In this document: one piece after another, positions 43,848-52,130 of the stretch
Position numbering within the stretch: the stretch's first letter is position 1
Layout of the letters: every line of letters begins with the position of its first letter
Assembly: GCA_028752905.1 (NCBI GenBank)
Contig: JAQNBH010000002.1
Location: 36,424,075 to 36,488,074 of the forward strand
Reading direction: 5' to 3'
Origin: Cladorhizidae sp. MBARI D1340-BT2
Taxonomy: Eukaryota; Porifera; Demospongiae; Poecilosclerida; Cladorhizidae
DNA: 64,000 nt
Notes under the pieces: model-generated
Databases searched by the model: none
Told to the model about the DNA's origin: nothing
Seen by the model: only the letters and a program-made list of their open reading frames with translations
Position numbers and translations under genes: made by a program

Positions 43848-43943
43848 TTCTGAAAAGGTCAACGTGCAAATGTTATGCGCATGCGCTAACGAGGACACGG
43901 CGCTTGAAAAGGTTAGAGTTCATTTGTTATCTCGCTACATAAC
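43848..43943 (-). promoter_or_regulatory. MULE right terminal inverted repeat, presumed promoter of its gene
   Basis: The first ATG of the element's gene starts at 43822, only 26 bases inside this repeat, so transcription must begin in or near it. It carries GCGCATGCGC, an NRF-1-type palindrome typical of TATA-less promoters. Confidence 0.6.
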
Positions 43944-44560
43944 GGGACTCTAAATAGCCAGGCCGTACTTGTGGAATTCTAACTGTGAGCGAGTTAGTAG
44001 CCTGGATAGTACACTAACTTTTTCACATGTAAATAACTATCCCAGGCCTGTTGCCAGTATGTTCCTGTTCCAATTCTATTTATGTAGTGTGTAGTCAATA
44101 TAATTATAATATATATAATTAAACTCATAATTATTTAATGTGGTCTAGAGTAGCATATTAACTATTCACTGTCTCTGGGTGGCACCCACAGGAGTTAAAA
44201 ATATCTGCATCGAAAATTTTCCAGATAATCTGCATAGTATCTTTCATCGCTCTTTATATTTCTCTATAGACATGTTCTTTGGCGAAGTCCTCCCTTCTCG
44301 AACTAGGCTAATGTGAAGTGTCTTTTTCACTAGAAGCTCCTGAATGATTAAATCAAAATAATGAATTACAAAGATTTGTTTGGGGATTACGATAGGGGGG
44401 AGGGGGGGAGGTGCCAAAGACATAGGACCCCCTAGATGCCAAACATTAAGTATTTCCTCTTCTCCCACCATTTGAGCACAATGTCCATTACAATTCTGTC
44501 TACTCTATCCAGCACCTCTTCCTTCACCCCTGCTATATACTAATCTACCCAACATTGTCT
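43944..44560. other. Intergenic, nothing recognised
   Basis: AT-rich with a G run near 44394-44408. Confidence 0.5.
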
Positions 44561-45300
44561 TACTCTACCTTCTTCATCTTCATTTCTCTATTCTATCATC
44601 ACCAACTCTTCAGACCCTTCAACATTATCAATCTTTCTTGATCACCTGAAAACTCCCCACAGTACAACAAGAAATGCATAACATCTTCCACAACACCTTC
44701 ATCACATAGCTCACATCTACCATCCTGGCACATACCATACCTCACCTTGTTGCCCAAGAGTCCCGCTGATGCCCTCCTTAACCTAAATCTCAGCCTCACT
44801 TCCCCTGTGTTACTGAATCCTCTTACATAGCACTTGAGACTGGATTTCCCTCCTACTTCTTCCTGCCACTCTTCCTTATGAACATCCCTTACACAATTCC
44901 TCCATGTTGCACTTGAGTCTACTATCTCCAATGCTCCTCCCCCGCCTCCCCAAACTTCCTTTTTTCAGCTCACAAAAACTCTGCCCACCAACCTGGGCAA
45001 TCACTTAACAGTGCCACAACTTTTTTCACTACCCTATCTTCACTCATTCTCTGCAACCTCCATCCAAATAAAACTTTCTTTTCTTCCCTTCTCTGCTCCC
45101 CCTCCAGCCCAGGTCCCCTCTTACTGCCACCCCTGCAACTGTATTACTCCCTACCAACCAGTTTCCTCCCAACGCTCTCTTGAATTCTTTCCAAATTCTT
45201 GCACGCTCTCTTCCCTCCTGTCCACCAGATGCATCTTCTAGATATGGCCTAGTTTACCTCTGTCGATCTCCATTTCTCCGTTTACTCTGCTCATATAACC
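44560..45300 (-). pseudogene. Non-LTR retrotransposon fragment (RT C-terminal zinc-binding region)
   Basis: The minus strand reads LRFRLRRASAGLLGNKVRYG, then CELCDEGVVEDVMHFLLYCG, the C-terminal Cys/His segment of a LINE reverse transcriptase. Upstream, in shifting frames, it reads VRGDLGWR, RLQRMSEDRVVKKVVALL and GWWAEF. Stops and frame changes show decay, and the catalytic RT domain is absent. Confidence 0.75.
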
Positions 45301-45501
45301 AATTATTGCCCTCCATTTCTCTGCCTTTTCCTTCTTTTTCTCCAAATGAACATTTCATGTCATCCCTCTATATAACTACCTATCTCTACGGCACATATAT
45401 AAACCTGATCTTGTGGCTAGTGTAGAGTGTAGCTACAAGGTTTTAGCACAGGAGAACTCCAGCAAACCGAACAACAGATGTTTTTGGTAGAGGCAGGACG
45501 T

Positions 45502-45885
45502 AAAAATGCCCAGAAGCGAGTGCTCCACTAATAGAATTGCGGAACTGAGCGTGGGCCCTTGGTATAACTATTACAGTAATCTTCTCAACTTCTGAAATTA
45601 TATTCTCTCGCGACGCTTAGCGCCAGCCTTTTCAATAGTATGTCTCCTAATAAGCCTCGCGCAATTGCGTTAGTTGCACCATAATTATTTACGGAAAAAT
45701 GCCCAGAAGCGAGTGCTCCACCAATAGAATTGCGGAACTGAGCGTGGGCCCTTGGTATAACTATTACAGTAATCTTCTCAATAATCAACTTCCGAAATTA
45801 TATTCTCTCGCGACGCTTAGCGCCAGCCTTTTCAATAGTATGTCTCCTAATAAGCCTCCGTTAGTTGCACCATAATTATTTACGC
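45502..45885. repeat. Tandem duplication, 193-bp unit
   Basis: AAAAATGCCCAGAAGCGAGT to CACCATAATTATTTACG occurs twice; differences are small indels (ATAATC insertion, loss of CGCGCAATTG). Confidence 0.93.
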
Positions 45886-46215
45886 TGTGCCCCTCAGGAG
45901 TGTCTTAGGGCTAAGTGACCAAAAACGTGCCCCCTTTATTTTTCCCCACACATTCCTTTTTTTTTAATATCAGCTGCAACCAGGACAAATTTCATTGCAA
46001 TTATTCAGTCACATGACTTCCTCAACACTAACGAAATTGCATTCTTCTATATTCTTTTATAAGCTGCTTTTTCCCACAAAATTTACAGTGCTCAAGCCAA
46101 GCGAAACCAGACAAGCTATAAGGTGAGTTCTTATTCAATACACTATTTACCTACTTCTAGTAGTCAGTAACTTTGAGAAACATGACCAACATTGGGTCGA
46201 ATTATGATTACCAGA
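45886..46215. other. Intergenic; possible tiny spliced exon
   Basis: A 34-nt stretch between TTTACAG and GTGAGTTC (about 46089-46122) has strong splice borders on the plus strand; AQAKRNQTSYK if translated. No partner exons were found. Confidence 0.25.
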
Positions 46216-46219
46216 TAAC

Positions 46220-46220
46220 C

Positions 46221-46251
<31 letters not shown>

Positions 46252-46264
46252 ACACACACACACA
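46220..46264. repeat. Poly-C run followed by CA repeat
   Basis: About 30 C then CACACACACACACA. Confidence 0.95.
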
Positions 46265-46371
46265 TAAAGTCTGAAGGACAATGCTAAGTATTAGTAGATA
46301 CCAAGAGGGTCAACTTTAACATCAATTTTTGTTTCTTATCAAAATAAATTTCTGCCTTTTCTCAGATACTG

Positions 46372-46505
46372 TCATATATATAGATTGTCCCCATTCGTAT
46401 GAAACTATAGTAGGTCTATTACTACTATTCAATAGCTCTGCTTTAACACAGCATTGAGCACTATTTGTAGCCTTCATCAGCAAACTACCTTCTATATTAT
46501 ATATA
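46372..46505 (-). repeat. Dispersed repeat copy B
   Basis: On the minus strand it begins CTGATGAAGGCTACAAATAG and contains CAATGCTGTGTTAAAGC and TATAGTTTCATACGAATGG. A partial inverted relative (ATTCGCATGAAACTGCAGTA) lies at about 29025-29045. It shares the CTGATGAAGGCT start with the hammerhead-like repeats but has no GAAAC box at the expected place. Confidence 0.6.
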
Positions 46506-46879
46506 TATATATAATTATATAAAATATTTTTTGCAGACATAGGAAATTTGGAACTCCATCAAGGGTCTAGCCCTTGCCCTAGACACCTAATCATGCAGGG
46601 GCTACTCGTTCTCTGTGGCTACTATAATATACTAGCAAACAGTTTGTGGAGTAACACTTAGTACATAGGTTTGAAACACAAGAAACCATAGTAATGGCTG
46701 ATGATATATCATGGTTGCCATATAGCCCACCCAGGGCCTAATTCCTCTATGGTTTCAAATCTCAATCAGTACCTAGCTGTTCGGTTTGTAATTTATCAAT
46801 TAGCTATAATCGTTATTCTCAATTAGCTATCACATGGTATCACACACAAGTTATTTGAATCTTGAAAAGTTAATTGTGT

Positions 46880-46995
46880 GACCTCTGTCTGACATGTTGG
46901 CGATTGTAAGGTTTCCTGCTTGGCTCCTCCCTAGACTTGCAGCAAAATTGGCTGCTCGGGATTACCTTAATCTTACTTCCATCTCTAAACAACAG
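46880..46995 (-). repeat. Dispersed repeat copy A, second copy
   Basis: Inverted, diverged match to 28445-28560 (GGTTTCCTGCTTGGCTCCTC, AGACTTGCAGCAAAATTGGC). Confidence 0.65.
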
Positions 46996-48100
46996 AGAAC
47001 TGTACTCCACTCGTAATAACATGCTCCCGTGCTGTTCGCCCTTCTCTAAAGCAATAACCAAAATATATATTTACAATGTTTACTGTTTAAATTTGGTCTA
47101 GAGTCATTACAGCACTACTAGATGCCCTTGCCATTCACTTCCTGTAGTTGTAGTATACTAGACACCCTTGCCCTAGCTCCTTTAACCCTTCCACTGGCTA
47201 ATTTACTACGAAATGTATATTTTTCATATTAGTTAATTATTTTATTGCAAGAAAGGTGAAATATCAGGTGAAAGCTAATGAGGTGACTATAACAAACTTT
47301 CATTTCTTAGCAACAAACGGCATTTCGTTCATAAGAATTAAATTGCTTCTATCAACTGTTGTTCTTCAACAGTTGATCATTTCCCACAAGTCGACAAACA
47401 ATGTGATGAATTTTGGTGCTTAGAAACAAACCATGAATATGGAAATCATTACAATCATCTCAGTTATAAAACCATCATTGAAATACTAATGACAGCAGTT
47501 GACCACATCCCACGGAGGAATTTGACATGTTGAAGAACATTATGATAAATGTTGGTTGCTTAGCAACAAATCCATTAATCATTACAAGAAGATAAAAATA
47601 ATGATCTTTGCTCCATATATTTGACGCAATTACACGATATAAATATTAAGCCAGCCGTGTTGTCCAGTCATTGGTCGAGACTGTTGTTCATTCAAGCATA
47701 TCAAGGAGTTTCTTCACCTTGAAGATGTCTCTATGAAGTGGGTGACCAACAGAGTAGATGGACCAGGAGCAACCCTGGGGTCTTGAACACAGAAAGAGCA
47801 TATATAACAGAATAAATCAATTGTACAATTGCACCAATAGAATCTGGCATATACATCCAACGGCAGAGCCACCTGTAGTTGGTGGACAAGGAGAACGAGT
47901 TGGAGTGTGTCCACGACTATGCCAACAATAAGCAGGAAGAGTTGTCAAAGCCACCAACTCACCAATGTCATATGCTAGAATGCATGTATGCATAGAATAA
48001 CTATCACTTGATTGCACAACCTAATCCCAGGCATGATTACATCACATGATGTAGTGGAACCAAGGAAGAGGATCTAGATGAACTATACATGAATAGAATA
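46996..48100. other. Intergenic, nothing firm
   Basis: Several short frames on both strands without family resemblance. Two related 100-bp stretches (47290-47440 and 47450-47600, both with TTGCTTAGCAACAAA-like and CATTACAA motifs) suggest an old duplication. Confidence 0.4.
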
Positions 48101-48104
48101 AAAC

Positions 48105-48356
48105 ATGATTGGTTGTACAAAGTGTGTTTTTCTTGTGCTATTAAAACCTGATATGGACATGTCATGTAGTTGTGGTCCAGCTAGGTCTCAGACAGAGAGT
48201 TGGGCTTCTGTGGAAATATTCACTAGAAGTGGTAAAGAAGTGACCCAAGTTAGTCTCAGAGAGAGAGAGAGCATTTCTGACATTCAACAAATTGCTATGC
48301 CACTAACTTGTCAGTTTTCACGAAAGTTTTCTGATGAAAAGAGCCAATCATCTTGA
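48105..48356 (+). CDS. Hypothetical ORF, unrecognised
   Basis: 83 codons with a Cys-containing start (MDMSCSCGPARSQTESW) and a polar C-terminus (FSRKFSDEKSQSS). No family resemblance. Codon content looks more protein-like than neighbouring frames, but there is no splice or promoter support. Confidence 0.25.
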   Translation: MIGCTKCVFLVLLKPDMDMSCSCGPARSQTESWASVEIFTRSGKEVTQVSLRERESISDIQQIAMPLTCQFSRKFSDEKSQSS

Positions 48357-48712
48357 GGAGATTATGTGGCATCTAAGGTACACAGCTGACCGTTTCTTTC
48401 AATCCATGATCTTCCTAAGATTTGAAAGAATCTTGCTGTTTTGAAAAAGGATTGTATGAAGGCCCACCAGTCTAGCAAACCAATGGTGTGTCTCCTGTGT
48501 AAGCATAAGCAGCTCATTTTCTTGGAATAAAATGGCACGTGTCGTATCTGCAAATTTCTGTTGATCTATCTACTGCAGCCACCATCTTAACACCTGTCTC
48601 TGGGTGTATTTATGCCTCTTAGAGCCGATTTGGAAGATCAAAGATATAGCAAGTACACATTCATAGAGGAAGTGCATCCTGCAATGTCATCGATCTCGTG
48701 CAGTTACTCTAG
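48357..48712. other. Unannotated between two weak ORFs
   Basis: No coding signal on either strand that I trust. Confidence 0.4.
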
Positions 48713-48958
48713 TTGTTCAGTTTGTGTAGAATCATTATGACCATCAACTTTATAGACCTCCCCCTAACCCGCCGAGTAGTTGGAGCTATAAGCAAACACT
48801 TAGAGGTTCAGTTTGTTGGATTGAGAAGACTTTTAGCTATTATTACAACTAGTGCTGATGATGAGATAGACCAAGTGCTGCAGACAGTGTATTTTGAATC
48901 TTCCGACATTACTGATTGTCTTAAAGGTGTGACCTCTGCCATGCACGAAGAGGCATAA
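48713..48958 (+). CDS. Hypothetical terminal exon or small ORF
   Basis: Reads DLPLTRRVVGAISKHLEVQF, VGLRRLLAIITTSADDEIDQ, then SSDITDCLKGVTSAMHEEA and a stop; amphipathic-helix-like and compositionally protein-like. An acceptor-like TTTGTGTAG lies at about 48720-48728, so it may be a last exon. Family not recognised. Confidence 0.35.
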   Translation: MFSLCRIIMTINFIDLPLTRRVVGAISKHLEVQFVGLRRLLAIITTSADDEIDQVLQTVYFESSDITDCLKGVTSAMHEEA

Positions 48959-49149
48959 TAACCTGAAACAAACAACTCGTGGATGTACTACATGTATTGT
49001 GGTTAACGACTGCTTATACACAATACATACAACTATTGTAAGCAATTGTTCTAATTACCTTGATGACATAATTATTTTATAGTTCCTCGAGTTTTGATGT
49101 AGGCTTTATGCTGTGAATAAATTTAAAAAAAGTAATAGTATAATGACAG

Positions 49150-49300
49150 CATTTTAATAACAATAATAATAACAATATTGAGGCTAATGAGGCTATTTTA
49201 ATAATAACAATAATAACAAAAATGAGGCTATTTTAATAATAACAATAATAACAATAATAACAATAATAACAATAACAATAGTAATAATAATTATTATTAT
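49150..49300. repeat. AATAACAAT microsatellite
   Basis: Irregular A/T/C simple sequence. Confidence 0.92.
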
Positions 49301-49454
49301 AGGAAAAGAGGTTAGTCAATGTAGACAACAAACAGTGCGTAATGTTATGCAGAGCTGGTAATTTTGGGATTGCTGGCACTAGAGTTTGATTCATAAGGAA
49401 CTGATACAAGGGATAATTGAGGTGGATGGTGGATATTTGATTAACAGTTTGACA

Positions 49455-49752
49455 GATGGAGTCATTGTGTTTTTGAGGATGGACTTGTTGTTATGTTTAC
49501 ACTTTGAGAGGAATTCAGATCGTTTGTTTAGAGTTGTTGTCTGTGAGTAACTTGATGTGGAGTTTCTCTGTGATGCTTAAGTTGATATAGTTCAGTGGGA
49601 CGGTCTGTCCATGATGGATCATTCTGCATGTTGTATTCTGTGTTGGTGTCTGAGAGTTTCCATATGTGCTTAAGGAACTCAGTGCTGTTAATTTTGTCTT
49701 CATGGTTGAAAGTGAACTTGTGGTGGTTTGTGTAACACGCTTTGAAAGTTGT
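49455..49752 (-). pseudogene. Penelope-like element fragment (GIY-YIG region)
   Basis: Minus-strand blocks in three successive frames: TTFKACYTNHHKFTFNHEDK; NSTEFLKHIWKLSD; INLSITEKLHIKLL; and LNKRSEFLSKCKHNNKSIL. These match in order the C-terminal GIY-YIG endonuclease region of Penelope-like retroelements (F..R..NH...E..N.TELSKHIW.LK; C.LC..EK; LNKRSE..SKCRH.NK). The reverse transcriptase part is replaced by an AAC/AAT-rich run. Frameshifts show it is dead. Confidence 0.78.
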
Positions 49753-49945
49753 ATTAATAATAAGGAGGAGGAGGAAGAGGAAGAGGAAGAGGAAGAAGAT
49801 GATAACAACAAGATTAATAACAACAGGAATAATAACAACATAATAACAACAAAAATAATAACAACAAAAATAATAACAACAAAAATAATAACAATAATAA
49901 TAATAATCACAACAACAACAATAATAACAGTAGTAATATATAGTA
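49753..49945. repeat. GAGGA/AACAAT low-complexity run
   Basis: GAGGAGGAAGAGGAAGAG followed by AATAACAACAAAAATAAC units. Confidence 0.93.
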
Positions 49946-49989
49946 ATATAAAAATTAGCTCCAGTTGTGAACAATGACGTTCTCAATAT

Positions 49990-50095
49990 CATCCACTCTC
50001 TCGACGTTAGATGCTCTCTAGCAACTTTATATAGCTCAAATATTGAGAGAGTAAATTTAAAGTTGATTATTAGGAAGTCGTTGTAATAATTATTG
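49990..50095 (-). repeat. Degenerate Penelope-associated repeat copy
   Basis: The minus strand contains GCTAGAGAGCATCTAACGTC + GAGAGAG; the plus strand ends AAATTTAAAGTTGATTAT. It resembles the hammerhead-like repeat with the region between stem II and GAAAC deleted. It lies just upstream of the Penelope fragment in that element's orientation. Confidence 0.6.
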
Positions 50096-50410
50096 GTTAT
50101 GTCATGTTATTTTTAACAAGACTTTATACATGCAATATGATTGTAGTTTTCTAGTTTTCCATCCATTATCAGTTAGTGGGAGTCTATATATAGCTGCGAG
50201 TTAGGTCAAAATATTGATAAGTTTGATGCAATGTTGCTTCCATATCCTGCATCACAGTTATATTCAATAAAAATATCTCCTTGGAGTATTTTTCTCCAGA
50301 AATTTCGTTCAAACTCCACCAACGTCAATTTTTTGGCACCATTAATTTTGGGAAAGGCATTTTTCTGTATTGATTGACTTTACTATGTTAAATTAATTAT
50401 TTGCTATAGG
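50096..50410. other. Upstream region of TMEM45-like gene
   Basis: AT-rich; an acceptor-like TTTGCTATAG ends at about 50410, so a 5' UTR exon may lie further left. Confidence 0.4.
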
Positions 50411-50437
50411 AAGTGTCAAGGAACTCTTCGCATCACT

Positions 50438-51397
50438 ATGGGAAATTTCGCTGGCCATATCATTGTAGGAATGATCATCTCCATAATGGGGATATACTGG
50501 ATTATCAACTCAATCTGGAACCATATCACAAACCGAAAAAAGCCCAAATTGACACAGAATCACATCTCAGTTCTACAGCAGCGCTCCTGGCTTCCTCTAT
50601 GTTGTTGTCCTAATCTACCACTGGAGCCACTGCTGAGGATACTCCTGTGTGTTTTCTATTTGATGATAGAAATATTTTTCAAAATTATTGTTGGAGAAGA
50701 TGGACATAAAAAGGTATCAGCATCTGTCTATCACATCTTTAAGCCTGATGGCAAGTTCTACATTGAAGACAGGTTACTTCACATTACTATAGTCTGCGGT
50801 TTTATTCTCTCTGGTGTAGTGGATCTTCTCACAATGTGCATGCACTTACCTCGCCATACCAGCAACACCTTCCTCTCACTAGCATTTCTCATCGAAGGAT
50901 TAATGTTCCACTTTCACCAAACCGCAAAAACTGGAGCGAATGAATATATTCATGCCATTCTAGTTATCGCTATCAGTGCGTGCTTCCTGTTTTCCATCCT
51001 AAGGTTTTTGTCAGCCACTAATCTTTTGATAAACCTGGGGTTAGGGACATGCGTTTTGCTTCAAGGTACTTGGTTTATACTGGGAGGCTACTTCTTGTTT
51101 GGAGGTTTCATTGAGCAGCAAAAGGAAAAAGATGGAACGCTTCCCAGCGGGCGGGAACATATCATGTTCTTGTTTTTTGTGTTTTTTGGTGTAGCATTTG
51201 TATGGCTAATCATATTGATTTGCGTCTTTAATTTCATCGTTTGGATAATAATTTCGCTGATTCGAAAAGAAAAGATCATCAGAATGAGAATACTGAAGTT
51301 GCCTCAAGGAGAGAATATCGAAGATTGTGAGGAGGATCTCATTCATAACAACAGCTCTGAGCTAACTGATATGCTAGAGCTTAAAGTAGTAAACTGA
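50438..51397 (+). CDS. TMEM45: TMEM45-family (DUF716) multi-pass membrane protein
   Basis: Complete 319-codon frame starting MGNFAGHIIVGMIISIMGIY, which matches the MGNFKGH...PG...G start of TMEM45A/B. Around seven hydrophobic segments follow. Family landmarks: HITIVCGFILSGVVDLLTMC, then EGLMFHFH and the LLQGTWFILGGYFLF block. The tail after residue 280 is charged and cytosolic in style. TMEM45 proteins are integral membrane proteins of the secretory or endosomal system with poorly defined activity. Single coding exon here; start chosen by family match. Paralogue identity (A or B) cannot be assigned in an invertebrate. Confidence 0.9.
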   Translation: MGNFAGHIIVGMIISIMGIYWIINSIWNHITNRKKPKLTQNHISVLQQRSWLPLCCCPNLPLEPLLRILLCVFYLMIEIFFKIIVGEDGHKKVSASVYHIFKPDGKFYIEDRLLHITIVCGFILSGVVDLLTMCMHLPRHTSNTFLSLAFLIEGLMFHFHQTAKTGANEYIHAILVIAISACFLFSILRFLSATNLLINLGLGTCVLLQGTWFILGGYFLFGGFIEQQKEKDGTLPSGREHIMFLFFVFFGVAFVWLIILICVFNFIVWIIISLIRKEKIIRMRILKLPQGENIEDCEEDLIHNNSSELTDMLELKVVN

Positions 51398-51627
51398 GGC
51401 AGGTGTATATAATTATCGCTTCCACATCAGATGACATTCGCTGTTAGAGCAATACAAATGAACATTATACATATTATTATTAATAGTAGATGTTCCACCA
51501 TGTTGTGTCATTACCATACCTGAATTGTTTCCTTTAGTTAAATGCCTGTGACTATTGATGTAGTTGTTAGTGCTTTTTAACTTGTTAGCAGTGAAAAAAG
51601 TAAAATTACTCAAAAGAAGTGAAATTG
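51398..51627 (+). other. 3' region of the TMEM45-like gene
   Basis: No other coding signal; no clear AATAAA seen before the repeat. Confidence 0.4.
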
Positions 51628-51825
51628 TGCCCTAATAAGCATGTCCTAATATAAGCATGCCCTGATAAGCATGCCCTAATATAAACATGCCCTATTAGGC
51701 ATGCTCTAATGTATAATAAGCATGCCAGAAGAATGGTAATTATAGGATTGCCCTAATAAGCATGGCCTGATATAAGCTATAAGCATGCCCTAATAAGCAT
51801 GCCCTAATAAGCGTACACAAATGAC
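51628..51825. repeat. Short tandem repeat around ATAAGCATGCCCTAAT
   Basis: About ten imperfect copies of a 16-20 bp unit. Confidence 0.88.
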
Positions 51826-51865
51826 ATTAGTATAGTAATCAACACATGAGTCTTAGCATCTTATT

Positions 51866-51906
51866 ATTGCTGATGAGGCTGAGGCATCTAGTCAAAATGT
51901 TGATGG
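51866..51906 (+). ncRNA. Decayed hammerhead-like motif next to the gypsy insertion
   Basis: CTGATGA (51870-51876), GGCTGAGGCATCTAGTC stem region, then AAAAT in place of GAAAC. The related tail GGTCAATTCAAGTT resumes on the other side of the retrotransposon at about 56349, so the element was split. Confidence 0.5.
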
Positions 51907-52104
51907 TGTAGGGAAGTCTATGTTTAGGATTCCCTGCGAGGTTCTGCGTCACCGTTTGTATCCGATAGAGAAAGACAATTGAATCTTCATGAGAAAGACA
52001 GAATATCAATACAACGAACAAAAGGTGATCATCAATTCGAATATATATTATTACAAGTCAAGGAAGTTATGTCCCGATTACTGTTCCGTAATTGCACCGC
52101 CACA
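51907..52104 (-). repeat. Gypsy 3' LTR
   Basis: 198 bp; on the minus strand it starts TGTGGCGGTGCAATTACGG and ends CCTACA. Downstream of pol. Confidence 0.95.
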
Positions 52105-52118
52105 CAGCTCCCCCCAGA
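52105..52118 (-). promoter_or_regulatory. Polypurine tract
   Basis: GGGGGGAG directly before the 3' LTR on the minus strand; primes plus-strand DNA synthesis. Confidence 0.75.
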
Positions 52119-52130
52119 ACTGACTTGATC

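Larger units (their letters stand above)
34226..43943 (-). mobile_element. Mutator-like element (MULE) with ~100-bp TIRs, 9.7 kb
   Basis: Left end 34226-34326 and right end 43848-43943 are inverted copies of each other: GTTATGTAGCGAGAT, ACAAATGAACTCT, CCTTTTCAAGCGCCG, TCCTCGTTAGCGCATGCGCA and TTGACCTTTTCAGAA occur in the same order. The length of the inverted repeats, the DDE transposase of MULE type and the SWIM-like finger agree. I see no matching 8-11 base target duplication outside the ends (GGAATTTT versus GGGACTCT). The element contains one minus-strand gene, a 215-bp triplication next to the left end and a nested Tc1-like insertion. Confidence 0.88.

Noticed and set aside
34217..43952. 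Target-site duplication of the MULE (GGAATTTT versus GGGACTCT)
   Set aside because: Only about half the positions agree; I treat the duplication as absent or lost.
46372..46505. Third full hammerhead because it begins CTGATGAAGGCT
   Set aside because: No GAAAC box follows at stem-II distance; only the first box is shared.
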